Positions 22,814-33,618 of a stretch of 64,000 bases of DNA are shown here, piece by piece. Each line of letters begins with the position of its first letter. Within the stretch, counting starts at the first letter, position 1. The stretch comes from Plantago major (lineage: Eukaryota; Streptophyta; Magnoliopsida; Lamiales; Plantaginaceae). Location: positions 61,552,545 to 61,616,544 of the forward strand of contig CM048844.1 of assembly GCA_026545765.1 (NCBI GenBank), written 5' to 3'. The translations under genes were made by a program, and so were the position numbers. Under the pieces are notes generated by a model. That model was not told the DNA's origin. It did not search any database and saw nothing but the letters and a program-made list of their open reading frames with translations.

Positions 22814-24237
22814 TGTTAGGAATATCTGTTAGTATTTTGATCACTCATCACATGTTCTTATCTTAGCCAGAAAGGTGATTAAGTACTCTTGGTTCACTTG
22901 AACATTGTAAAAGAAGAAATCACTGAGTATGATTAGTCTAGTAAATCTTGTATTAGGATTATAGGTCTCTGAATGTAATTTTTATTTCCAGAAGACCATG
23001 AAGATCAATCCTAGCAATGGAGCTTTTCTGAAGATTAGAAGACTGAAGATTGCACAAGATTTATGAAGACATCAAGGTTTAGTCTAACTCAGAAAGACTA
23101 TGTCCTTAATCCTTTCTTAAGTGTATTTACTTACTTTTGAAATATGCTTCTGGACATATGACATCATGAGTATGGAGCATGCAAGCCATCAAAAAGGCTC
23201 ATGTATCCGTTGAAGACTACAGGACAAGAAATAGTACGGGTGCATTAATTGCATCGGCAGAAAAAGTCTTTGAAGCACGATCTCTCGAGACATGAGACAA
23301 GGACTTACAGTACTCATTTCAAGATAAGTATGGACTGAATTTGAATTGTGTCTAACGGATATCATTCCAACAACTCTCAAATTCATCTATATATATCACA
23401 CACTTAGATGCTGAGAAATACACCTTAGAACGCTCTATCTTGCAAACTTACCATCAAGCAAAGTATTCTCTCAAGCACTCTAGTACCCTTTCTGAAAGCT
23501 TTCTGTTGCTCAAAGAATCACTAGTAGTTCTAAGTTGTCCTGGACCTTCACAAGAGATTGTTATTCGTGAAAGAGTTGAACTATCAGATACCCTTTTTGA
23601 AGCTCATTCTCCAGAACGGACATCAATTACTTGGGTCAGTAAAGAGCAGACTGGCATCCACTGAACAAGTGTATTAAGTAGTCTTGTTCTATTAGGCTCT
23701 CTGAAAACATAACTGAAAAGTTATACGAGAAGCCTCTCTGACAAACCTTATAACCAACACCATCGAGGCGTGGAGTAGAGGAAGTACTTGATTTGGGAAA
23801 TCAAGGAATAACTCCAAGGTTATCTTAGTAGAGGAAGTACTTAGCTCTAGGAGCTAGGGAATAACTCAGGGGGAACAATTGGTTGGGAACCATTTGTTTA
23901 AGAATCTTAGAATAGGATTATTGTAAGGTGAACTCAATTATCTGTTCTAGTGAATTCTAGGTCCCAGAAAGACCGAAGTGGATTAGTTGGAGGATTACGC
24001 CACCTCCAGATACCACTATACTTGCTGTGTCATTTACCTTTTTGTATTTACATTTCAGCAAAGCACACACACATACTTATTGTTTCTGCACTTACCTATC
24101 ATAAAGTCTTCCGCGCTCTGAATTTAAGTATCAGAAACCCCCAGGTTTCTGAGAAACTGTGTTTATCGACAAAAGTTTTAAAAGTCTATTCACCCCCCCC
24201 CCCTCTAGTCTTTACTTTGCCGTTATCTGGACCAACA
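22814..24237 (+). repeat. Element B 3' LTR
   Basis: It is 1424 bp with TG...CA ends and is collinear with 8881-10297, with about 2-3% difference by eye. It is followed directly by GATAG and the resumed third gene of element A. Confidence 0.95.
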
Positions 24238-25468
24238 GATAGTTGAATCTAAGGCAAAGATCCAAAAGATTGAAGATCTTGCCATCAAGGAAATGGAAGC
24301 TTATGCTGAGATGAAAGAACTCCAGCTTGTTGTTCAGGCAATTGCTGAAGAATTAGATACTGAGCAAGTATCTGAAGACAAGCATGATGCTAAGGCTGCA
24401 TTACCACAAGATGTACCATCTTCCTCCTCACTGAAAGGAAAGAAGCCCATCTCTCAGATGGTTGCTGGGCTAGAAAATATTGATGAAAATGCCCAAGAGG
24501 ATGAAGATCACCGGGATGAAGACTCAGATGATAAAGAAGACAGAACCCTGGCAAAACATGCAAATGTTCACTTGGGAGTTTCTCACTTAAAGAGAAAACT
24601 GATTGCTCCTCAGAGCTTCAGTAAGATACCAAATCTCCACTCCCATGATTACATGGCCAGATACCAGGTTCTGGCAACTCTTAGAAAGGAGTTGTCCCAA
24701 CAAAATGAAGAAGTCATTGCATCAGTCCCTACTGAAATGAAGAAGTTCACTGAGTTAATCACTTAGAGAACAACAAGCTTGGTCATTGCTCAGAGAGACC
24801 TAGGCATGGTAAGGGATGATGACAATACTCTTGCTGAAAAAGCCCTCAATGAGGCTAGCTATGCTACTGGAAAAGCATATGCTACTCAAGGTCCACTAGT
24901 AGAGCTCACTGATAAGGAAACAGGACTTATCAAACAAAATCAGGAGCTCAAGGCTGATCTGGAAAAGTTGGTTGCTGCTTCCAATTATCTGCAAGGCAAC
25001 TCTGACTCCCTCTCAGAATCTTTTGTGATTCTTAGTCAGTCAACAATGACTAAGGGGGAAGGATCTCAAGGTGCTCAGAAAGGAAGAGGAAGAGGAAACA
25101 AAAGAAAATTTGAACAACCACCTTTCAGAATAAATGAGCCCTCCTTCAGTCAAGCTGCTACTCAGATAGTAGCAACAACTCAGCAGATTCCTGGACAAGG
25201 AATGACAACAAGGGCCAGATCACAAAGACCTCCAAAGGGAACCAAGTCCCTAAGGAGAAGACAAGTAAAAGGGATTGAAGAGTCTTCTGAAGAAGAAGAA
25301 GAAGAAGAAGAAGAAGAAGAAGAAGAAGAAGAAGAAGAAGAAGAAGAAGAAGAAGAAGAAGAAGAAGAAGAAGAAGAAGAAGAAGGCCAAATCAAATCCC
25401 AGGGCAATAAAGAAGGCTGCAAATCTCCAACAAAGATTAACATTGATGATGATGATGAAGAGACTAAT
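24238..25468 (+). pseudogene. Element A third gene, second segment
   Basis: Sequence from 24238 corresponds to B around 20425 onward (KAKIQKIEDL in A; EAKIQKLGEA in B). It includes a coiled-coil part (24650-25000) and then a Lys/Arg-rich part. A long GAA/GAG microsatellite (about 25288-25384) encodes an acidic tract. Element C begins at 25469; the gene resumes after 40620. Fossil. Confidence 0.8.
25288..25384 (+). repeat. (GAA)n microsatellite coding for a poly-Glu tract
   Basis: About 32 consecutive GAA triplets with little interruption. The matching place in element B (about 21420-21460) has only a short Glu-rich stretch. Its purity suggests recent slippage expansion inside element A. Confidence 0.95.
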
Positions 25469-27041
25469 TGTTGAGGGTAAAGTCCCCCAACCACTTAGAG
25501 ATTATTCTATCCCTCTGGTAATGGCCAAGATATCCTCAAGTAAGAAGCTCCGTACTGCGTAAGAGCCAACGTGTGAGAGCCTGAGATTCCAAGCTTGGTA
25601 AGAACCTGCACAAGTGACTTGGAGGGGGGCAGTTAGGACCCGGTTTGCTAAGTGTCAAACCGGTTTGAGACTTTACTCAAGAGTGACTAAAGATCTACTC
25701 TGTATAATAGCTGAGGTTTGGAAGTGATTATTGCTTACACTTATCATGGGAGTGTGTGCCCTATATATATATTTCTCCCCAATTGGGAAGGTTCCACCAG
25801 ATCATGCCAAGTGTAAAGCCTAGATTGAGCCACCAAGGCTTCAATAGGCCCATGGCCCATTAATGACACTTGCCCCATTCCACTTTGAGCTTTTAGGGTT
25901 AGTTTAGTCATTAATGTGAGAGTTTTAGAGGCTTTGATGGTCTGCTGCGGGTTAAGGTCCGAAGAGGTTGGTCCGGACCGTATTTGGTTGTCTATGGGGA
26001 ACTTCCATAAGTTTGTCCGACTCCTCTGATTCGGACCTTGCGGCTCGGACCTCCTTAATCTCTAGTGCCAGTTTACTTGGTTGCTTGTGAGATTGTCATG
26101 TTGGATCCGGATGGTCGTCCGGGTCGGACCCCATGGTTACGGACCACTGGAGGGGTCAGAGCTATTACCGTTCAAGCTCTCTCTGTCCTTCTCCTCCAGG
26201 ATGGGTCGGACCTGAGGGGCCTAGGGTCGGACCTTAGGGTCGTATCATAGTGTTTCGGATCCTCAGACAACTTGGGACGCCTTAGGATTCGTTCCTGAAA
26301 GTGCAGTGTTTATGTAGTGATACATCAACAATGCTACTAACAATACTAATATCTGTTTGCAGGGTATTTTTGGAATGTTGCCTTCTTCATACTAAACCTA
26401 ATCAAGTTCCACGTTTTTGTGTTTAGAAGTGATTTGTTTCAGGTCGAAGACTAAAAGGAGTTAATGGAAGAAAGGACTCTTAAGAGATAAAGATTGCAAG
26501 ATCACAAGATAAAAGATTCTCTGAAGAGACCGGATCAAAGTAGACTTTTGAAGATAAGAACGAGCAAGTTATAGAAGATCTGCTTTGAAGATTAATCAAC
26601 TATATATATATCAGATCAAGGACAGAAAGACGTTTCAAGACTTGAGAGAATTCAGCCATTGCATTATAGTAGTCTTGATACTGTTTGCTAAACTGTGAGG
26701 CTATTCTAGTGATAGAGTGTGTAGCTCGATCATCTAGTATTATTACTAGTAGAATAGTTTAGAATAGGTAAAACTGTTCTAAGTGTTTGGTTTGTGTATT
26801 CAAGGATTCCTATTGTGAAACTTGAATATTGTTTTGATTCACATAGTGAATTTTTGCTTGAAAGGCTCGGCTAGTATATCATACCAGCTCAGAAAAACAA
26901 CTCTGTCTTTATTACTTTATTTCCGCTGTCTTGAGTTTTTCTGTTTAAGTCAGTGTTACTTACATTGTTGCAAGTCTGGGTCCTTATATTCTTTCAGTTC
27001 CAAAGGGCCTATGACGGATTGGACATATTTTCGTATTAACA
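25469..27041 (-). repeat. Element C 3' LTR, interrupted by solo LTR D
   Basis: On the plus strand it runs TGTTGAGGG ... GTATTAACA. Without the 701-bp insertion and its duplicated GTTCC it is about 867 bp, close to the 876 bp of the other LTR (39740-40615). A purine-rich tract on the minus strand (complement of about 27042-27058) adjoins it, as expected for the polypurine tract. Confidence 0.93.
26296..26996. mobile_element. Solo LTR D inserted in the LTR of element C
   Basis: The 701-bp sequence starts TGAAAGTGCA and ends TTCTTTCA (TG...CA). It is flanked by perfect 5-bp GTTCC duplications (26291-26295 and 26997-27001). The other C LTR reads straight through this point with a single GTTCC. 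A TATA-like CTATATATATATC is at about 26600. No internal coding region remains, which is what unequal recombination between two LTRs leaves. It is probably a copia-type LTR, but the family is not certain. Confidence 0.88.
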
Positions 27042-27339
27042 TATGTCCCCCTAGTTTTCAAGTATCTTAGTAGAAGATAGTTGCGGAACTATAGTTGAAA
27101 GTGGAGGAGACAGTTTGTTTCTTGGTCCAATCCGTCCCTCGTAAGAATAAAAAAGGGTGTAACTCGTGCTTCTTGTCGTCCTTAATCTTGATCTCTCTTC
27201 CCCCCCCCCCCCCTTTTCTTTCTTTTGTTGCAGTCCGAGGAAGGATGCTCGGAGTGCAACAAAATTAAAGAAAGAAGGGGTATTTGTAAGCGAGATCAAG
27301 TGGACAGAGAACGTCAGAGTTGTACCTCTTTGTGGGTGA

Positions 27340-27710
27340 AGGGATGATCCGAACGGGCGAGAGTCCATGTGATGATGAGTTGGATCAACCGTCCTTGTAA
27401 AAAAGGGAGGGTGTTTATCAACCCTGTCGGGATGGTCCAGAGAAGGACATCCGAACGGACGAGGGTCCGTGTGATGGTGAGGTAAATCATCCTTCCTTGT
27501 AAAAAGGGGAGGGTTTTTATCAACCTTGTCGGGATGGTCCGAAGAGGGACATCCGAACGGACGAGGGTTCGTGTGATGATGAGTTGGATCAATCGTCCTT
27601 GTAAAAGAGGGAGGGTGTTTATCAACCCTGTCGGGATGGTCCGGAGAGGGACATCCGAACGGACGAGGGTCCGTGTGATGGTGAGGTAAATCATCCTTCC
27701 TTGTAAAGAG
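27340..27710. repeat. 102-bp tandem repeat with alternating units, element C 3' region
   Basis: GATGGTCC marks recur at 27431, 27533 and 27635, exactly 102 bp apart, with a partial unit before them near 27341. Units alternate between a GATGATGAGTTGGATCAA form and a GATGGTGAGGTAAATCAT form, so the real period is 204 bp. Tandem repeats beside the 3' LTR are known in Tat-type elements and are thought to seed satellites. Confidence 0.85.
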
Positions 27711-27939
27711 GACACGGATCCAAGGTATAAGATAGATTGGCCCCCCGAGGGTGTAGCAATATCTTCTTCCCGAGCATCGTGAAGTTGGTTGTATGTTTTT
27801 GTCATCGTAAGGTAAATATTTTGTACCAATGCGTCATTTCACTTGGCATTGTTGTACTATGCCGTTGGATGAAGTTCGATCTACGATTGAGATTTAATCT
27901 CGAAAAATGGTGACGGTTGGGCTTCCTGATTTAACAATC

Positions 27940-27949
27940 TATAAATAGG
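27940..27949 (+). promoter_or_regulatory. TATA box of the oppositely oriented gene in element C
   Basis: TATAAATAGG is on the plus strand, opposite to C's own transcription. It is preceded by GTTGGATGAAGTTCGATC and GATTGAGATTTAA (27864-27897) and followed by a likely leader up to the ATG at about 28421. It resembles a plant core promoter. Confidence 0.6.
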
Positions 27950-28420
27950 GGTTTCACCGACGTCATTTTCGCATTCTAGAGAGAAGATTTTCGACTTTTT
28001 CAGTACATCCGAAGCAAGTGCAAGCGATCCGAAGCGAGCGAAAAGAAGTCCGTATCGAGTTATCCAAGCAAAGTTAGTTGCCTTCGATCTAACCATCCGA
28101 GTACAAGTAAGTTGCTTGTTTTCCTGAATGGTTGTCAAATTTCCATGTGTTTGTTGTTTCGCGACTGTTGAAAATTTGGTCTGTTCGGATGCATGCTTAT
28201 GTTACATATTCTATAGTTGGTAATAACCGTAGTGTCTCTCGGATATGTTGAGTAGCCAAGACTAATGCCGGACTGACACCTTACTAACTCCGCACTAACT
28301 TCGTCCGGTAGAGTCGTTTTATATCCTCCGAACTTAGAATTTTTCCTTTTCTTAATATATATAAACGGCCTCTCGGACTGCCATCTTAAAGCTTACGAAA
28401 TGGCTTTCTCCTTTCCCTAG

Positions 28421-31408
28421 GATGTCCGAGAGTGATAGTCAGAACCGATCCGAGGCTGAAGGATATGATTCCGACGCGTTGTCCCTATCAGACAGCTCCG
28501 AGGAGATTGATATTGTTGGTGGGGATGAATCAGTTTAGCTGGAGCATTCTCCTCGTCAGAGCCGGGAAGAGCACGAGGTAAGCTCCTTACTTCGGTTAGT
28601 TGTTCCGGGTTCAGGTACTCTGAAGTGTCGGGATTACCTGCAAGTCTCTAATGTGCAGGGTGCTAGTGATGTTCAAGAGACAAGCTCTAGGACTATAGGG
28701 GCTCTCCGTCCGTGCCGTGCTAGGAAGGAGCCCGAACTCCCGGTAGAGATTCGATTCCTCATTCGCAACCTAGGTTATAATTTTAGGAGTAACCCTAATC
28801 GAGTGTCGTTCGTTCCGAATCCGCAGGAGCCTAACATTGAGGAGGTGCATGATACCTCCGAGGCACCACCCGAGTTGGGTATGTTCGAAGAAGGTGTCGA
28901 GGATCAGGTCCAGGTTGTTGTTCCCCTTCGGACAGTGGTAGAGCTGAGTTCATCGTCCGGGGATGACAAAGTGGAGGAGGAGGGTCGTACTGACAATGTC
29001 TGTTCCCAGGAGGAAGAAATGTTGTCCACCCATGTTTCTCGGAGGGAGTCAGCTGGGCAAGCAGGTACGAGTCGTCAACGGACCAAAGAGGAGTTGCCCG
29101 AGGGGCTTAAGAGGGTGAAGACGTGTTCCGGGTGAAATTCCCTCGGTCGAGGGACGATGTAACTCATCCCGATCTGGAAGGTGAACTGAACAAGGAAGGT
29201 ACATTGCCCACGTGCCCTTCAATTGTGATAGCCGAGGAGGTGGAGGAACTTCGGAGGAAGTATGAAATTCCGGAGTCCGTGGAGATCCTCATTCCGGATG
29301 AGTCACACGATTTTTACAATCCGCCTCCGGGGTATATGTGCGTGCATGAGATAAGTCTTCAGTGCGGGTGGCATTTGCCAGTGGCGTCCGAGTTTTTGGA
29401 CATTTTGAATGACATGGGGTTAAGTCCTCATCAAATCATCCCCAATTCTCTCGGAAATCTGATGTGCTTCGGGGTGATGTGTAAATACAAGGGCATCCCG
29501 GTTACTTTTGATAACTTCCGGAAGTTATTTAGTGTTAGTGTAAGTAATAGGAATACATGATTCTATACGCTGGTGTGTCGCCAAGCATATACTTTTTTCG
29601 TCGATCCGCTCTCCTCCCTGGGAATAAATTGGTGGAAGAGATATATCTTCGTTCGGCCCGCTCTAGAACAGGGTCAATCCGAACCGGAAAGGACCCAATG
29701 GCATTTTGAGAAGAAGTTTTCCGAGGCAGGCTGACGGACTGGAAACCTCCGGCTCAGAACGTTCCTTTGTGGATGCAAGCTCTCCACCGGAATCAAGATC
29801 CGGAGAAATATTTTTTTCGGGGGTTGATTTGCCAACCCCTCCCCTATCTAGCTGGCTTTTCGAAGCCAAGTTTTTGTGACGGGAAGAAGGATCTGAGTAA
29901 GTTCTTCCTCATTCGGTCACGTGGTCGGTCATCCAAGTCGGTGGTCCCTTTATTGCTTTGTTTGTAGTTGTGGATAAAATTTTTGTTATCATGTATTAAC
30001 TTATTGTTCTTCGGATGTGCAGATTTTTTGTTCGAGTACACTATGTCCACCATGCAGGAGCTGAAGCGGAAACAAAATGCCGCTCAATGGAAGGAGATGG
30101 AGGAGGGTACCCGAACCCAAATCATCAAGACGTCCACTGTGCTGCCAAAGGAAGAGCCTCGGAATGCTGCTACTTTCCGAGTGGAAGAGACTCGGAGGGC
30201 CGCGACAGGCGAGGAGGCCCAGATGATGCCCACCCCGGACAAGGGTAAGGTGGCTGGCTCGAAGGGGGTCAAGAAACCTCCAAGGTCTGTGTCTCGGGAC
30301 CCTCCTGCCAGTGGTTCGAGTGCTGCGGCTGGACAAAAGCGTCCATCCGAAGGTCAGATCCCTGCGGCCAAGAAGGCCAAAGGGAAAGCGAGTGGTGAGT
30401 TGGACTTGGAGGCGGAAGTGGCTCAGTTGGCTGCTGTTCCGGAGCTGGACCGGATTGTGGAGTTGTCCGCAATTCATCAGAAGGTAAATACTGATATTTC
30501 TATAAATACATCTTTCCTTTGTTCGGAACCTGTACTAATTTCGTTTTATCATGTATCGTAGCTTACGGCTGCTATTCGGGCATGTTCCATGGTGGCGGGC
30601 CAGAGGGCCACGATGGAAGAGGATCTGGCAAAGGCTGAGGCTGCTCGGGCAGTGGAAACCTCCAAGGTGAATTCCTTGTCTGATAGGCTGAAGAAGGCCT
30701 TTGCGGCGAAGAAGGAGTCCGAAGCGGAGGCTGCAAAACTGAAGAGTGTCATCCTGTCGCTGGAAAAGGACCTCAAAGCTCATCAGGAGGGTGTGGATGA
30801 GTATGTCAGCGTCTCCTGGACTTTCAAGGATATGATGCTGAAGGAGATGTTGAAGGTCCAGACGCAAGCTGTCCAAGACTTCTTGGGGTCGGACACTTGC
30901 AAGTTCATGCTCGAGTCCAAGTATGACGAGGCTCGGCAGGATGGCTTTGATGCGGCTATTGGGCGACTCGGCATAGGGATGATCGAGCGACCTTGACTTG
31001 GAGGCTGAAGGCATTACTGCTTTCAAAGAAGCAAATGGCTCGGACTTTGCTCCGGAAGGTGTCTCGGATGAGGACTTACTTCAATGTGAGTTTGTAGAGC
31101 TTTTCTGCGACGAGACCGAGGACAAGAAGTACAATCATGGCGGTCCGTATTTTCCCTCTTTTGTGCCACAGGTGTTGATGTCCAGTGTTTTTGTTCCGTT
31201 GGAAGACCATGGGGAGCATAACCGGGACTGGCTGACTCTGACCGGTCCTGTCAAGGGTTTCTCTTCCGATCTGGACCTGATGGAGCAATGCCCTTCTTTC
31301 CTAAAGGAATTAAGGGCCCGAAGGGAGAGAAGGTTGGCGCAGGAGGCCCAAGAGAGAATGGCGTCGGATGCACAAGTGTCTCCAGAAAAAGAGGCCACAG
31401 GTCCTTAA
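28421..31408 (+). pseudogene. Oppositely oriented accessory gene of element C (gypsy-type 'Transposase_28'-like domain)
   Basis: It lies between integrase and 3' LTR, on the strand opposite to gag-pol. The N-terminal part is acidic and Ser-rich. The central part (about 29260-29540) contains PPPGYMCVHEISLQCGWHLP, LNDMGLSPHQIIPNS and CFGVMCKYKG, the pattern of the plant family labelled 'putative gypsy type transposon' (from memory of the family). The C-terminal part (30590-30990) is coiled coil with AEAAKLKSVILSLEKDLKAH. Predicted introns include 28578-28658 (81 nt) and 30484-30561 (78 nt), plus a probable one ending at 30022. Such extra genes are known from the Tat lineage; their function is not established. 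Fossil, broken. Confidence 0.72.
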
Positions 31409-33616
31409 TTCGGGCGCGTAAGCTGGCTCGTCAAGTCGTCAGGGGAGGTGAAGACGGGGTATGCCCCAGAAGCGTGTAACTCAGGTCTTCGGACCTTAAA
31501 AACTATGTTGTTTTTTCGTTACCGCTGTTTTTGTATGGATATTTTTTGTTGAATTTGCACAATCGATTCGGTATCCATGGCATTGGTCCGGGCTCGGTGA
31601 TGGCTCGGGTCAACTCTTATCATTTGCTTGTGTTATTTCCCTTTCAAATGCATGCTTCTTATTGTGTGTCGAATTTATAAGATGAATTAGTAACCTAAAT
31701 TTCGTTGGCTCGGTTTTCTTGGGTCATGGATCCGAGTCCACGAGACCAAATCTTCCCAAAATAGTGTAATTCTCAATTGGTTGACTCATGGGTCGGTCGG
31801 ACAAGGCGTTTGTCCGAGTCGTAGCTCTAAATGTTAATCGCCCTAAGTAAACCGGAATGATTCGGATGTCATAAATCTTGCCTGATTTGTAGCGACACGG
31901 TGTACTGTTTCGAGTCATTTTGGACTTGCGGAAAGTTGGTAAAAAAAGGAGACATCCCAAAAAAGTTGAGTGTGGGCTACGGATCACATTTGGCGCCTCG
32001 GGCTGAGGGATCCGAGCGGGTAACAGTTCAAAATTATTCTCCCTATAAGGCCGAAAGTGTGAAAAGACTCCGGGTTGGCCAAATAGCGGCCCAATTATTG
32101 GGACTCCGGGTTGGCCCAATAGCGGCGCAATTATTGGGCCCAAGTCCAGGCCCAAGCCCATTGCCAACTGTCATGTGCCACTTGTCGAGTGGTGATCGGC
32201 TCGCCACTTCTATATATACCCCTGGGTTGTACGGCTTTCCATCGGATCATTCCATCCCTTTTATAGTAATAGGTGGTCCGGATCTCGGGGTCCGGATGTC
32301 TGACGGGTGGGTTGATTCCAACGTTCTTATGCGTGATCCATCGCTGAGGGTTTTTCGGTGGTCCGGAAATCCCTTGGGGTCGGACCATGCTGGGGACGAT
32401 GAAATCAAGTCACTCGAAATCACTCTCTTTCGGATCGTCGTGCTAATCTGCTTTCTCCGGGGCTGTAGTTCGTACTAACGACTCGAGCCACAGGGGAGCA
32501 GATAAACTCGCTAGTTCCAAGGTTCTTCGAATACTTGTCAGCCTCTTCCTCGGATCGCCGGGTTAGTCTTCTTTCTCCGGGGCTGTGGTTGGTACCAACA
32601 GCTTGAGCCCTGGGGAAGTAGACTAGCTCGATGGCTCGGGGAATTACCAAACATTTCAGCCCTGGGATTATACGCCTGTTGCTTCGGAGAGTTAATTTTT
32701 TCGGGATATTTGTTCCTTGCAGTATATAAGTTTCGGACATAGTTCTCGGACCAGCATGCTAGTCTTCTCTCTCCGGGGCTGTAGTGTATCAACCACTCGA
32801 GCCCCGGGGGAGTGGACTAACTCGCCGTTCCCAAGGATTATGGAAGACTTGTTGGCATGGAGAGTCGAATTCTCGGGCTGTTTGCTCCTTCCACCATTTA
32901 CCATTTTCTTGTGGTGCCCGAGGGTGCGAACCAGAAAGTGGTTGTGGTAGAAGATGCGGATCGTCTGAAAGGACCGTGGAGCTGCCTTGCCGTCCCAGAG
33001 TTATCTGGTTCGGATTCAACTTGTCCTTTTGTGTGGAAGTAGGGACTCGTTATTTGGAGATCCATTGGTTCGTGCTGTTCCTGTTTTGCCTCGGATGCTT
33101 GGCTTCGGACAGATGCTTTACTGTTCCAGATGTTGAATATTCCGCCAAGAACCACGTGTTTGTATTGTACAGAATGATGTAGATTTACCCCCTATTTTAC
33201 GTGACTCGGACGGGTGTATCCGAAGTTTGTAATTTTGTAATTTGTATTTTTCGAATAATACAAGGTCTTTTGAGTGTTTGCACCTTCTTTCTTTGGCTCG
33301 TTATATCACTTCATCCGAACCGGCTGGTAAAAGTCAATCTTGACGAGAAATTGATTCCTCAAATATTTGTTATCAATGCCATTCCTCAAGTATTTGTTGA
33401 ATCAATTGGCTCGGACCTTTGTGAATGGTCCGAGGCAGTGTGTTTGTGTGAATATAGCTTTCTTGCCTTGCGAAAAGTTGTATTGATTTGACGGAAATTC
33501 AAGTACAACTGGTGGGCTTCGAGGCCGGACAAAGAAAATGACAAAAACTTCGACAACTGACGTAGTCTATTTTCGAAGTGTTAACCTAAGCATAAAACTT
33601 TTGCAGATTCTTAGCA
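31409..33616. other. Element C accessory spacer without a recognised gene
   Basis: Non-coding stretch between the accessory gene and integrase, full of TCGGA/TCCGA words. A TATA-like CTATATATACCCC is on the plus strand at 32210-32222. A dispersed repeat built on CTTTCTCCGGGGCTGTAG ... CTCGAGCC starts at about 32451, 32571 and 32767. The predicted proteins here are short and unlike anything I recognise. Confidence 0.5.
32430..32840. repeat. Three-copy irregular repeat in element C
   Basis: The core CTCCGGGGCTGT(A/G)G followed by CTTGAGCC or CTCGAGCC and (A/T)AACTCG occurs at about 32451, 32571 and 32767 (spacings about 120 and 196 bp). Each copy is preceded by CGGATCG or CGGACCAGC plus CTAATC or TTAGTC. 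The copies are diverged. Confidence 0.65.
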
Positions 33617-33618
33617 TT

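Larger units (their letters stand above)
8881..24237 (+). mobile_element. Element B: Ty1/copia (Sirevirus-type) LTR retrotransposon nested in A
   Basis: Both LTRs (8881-10297 and 22814-24237), a tRNA-iMet-type primer-binding site, gag, pol, a third gene and a polypurine tract are all present in order. The flanks read TATAG (8876-8880) and GATAG (24238-24242): a 5-bp target-site duplication with one difference. A's third gene continues on both sides, which proves nesting. The LTRs differ at roughly 35-40 positions in 1.42 kb by eye (about 2-3%), which at usual plant rates suggests an insertion around one to two million years ago. B is the same family as A but a distinct subfamily. It is broken, with roughly ten interruptions. 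Confidence 0.95.

Noticed and set aside
25180-25562. Long poly-Ser and poly-Lys frames
   Set aside because: They are other-frame readings of the GAA microsatellite in element A's third gene.
27340-27710. CRISPR-like array
   Set aside because: Units are contiguous 102-bp tandem repeats with no unique spacers, inside a plant retrotransposon.
31900-33182. Frames of 60-190 residues on both strands of element C's spacer
   Set aside because: Several overlap in different frames over the same GC-rich repeats; none has a recognisable domain and composition explains them.
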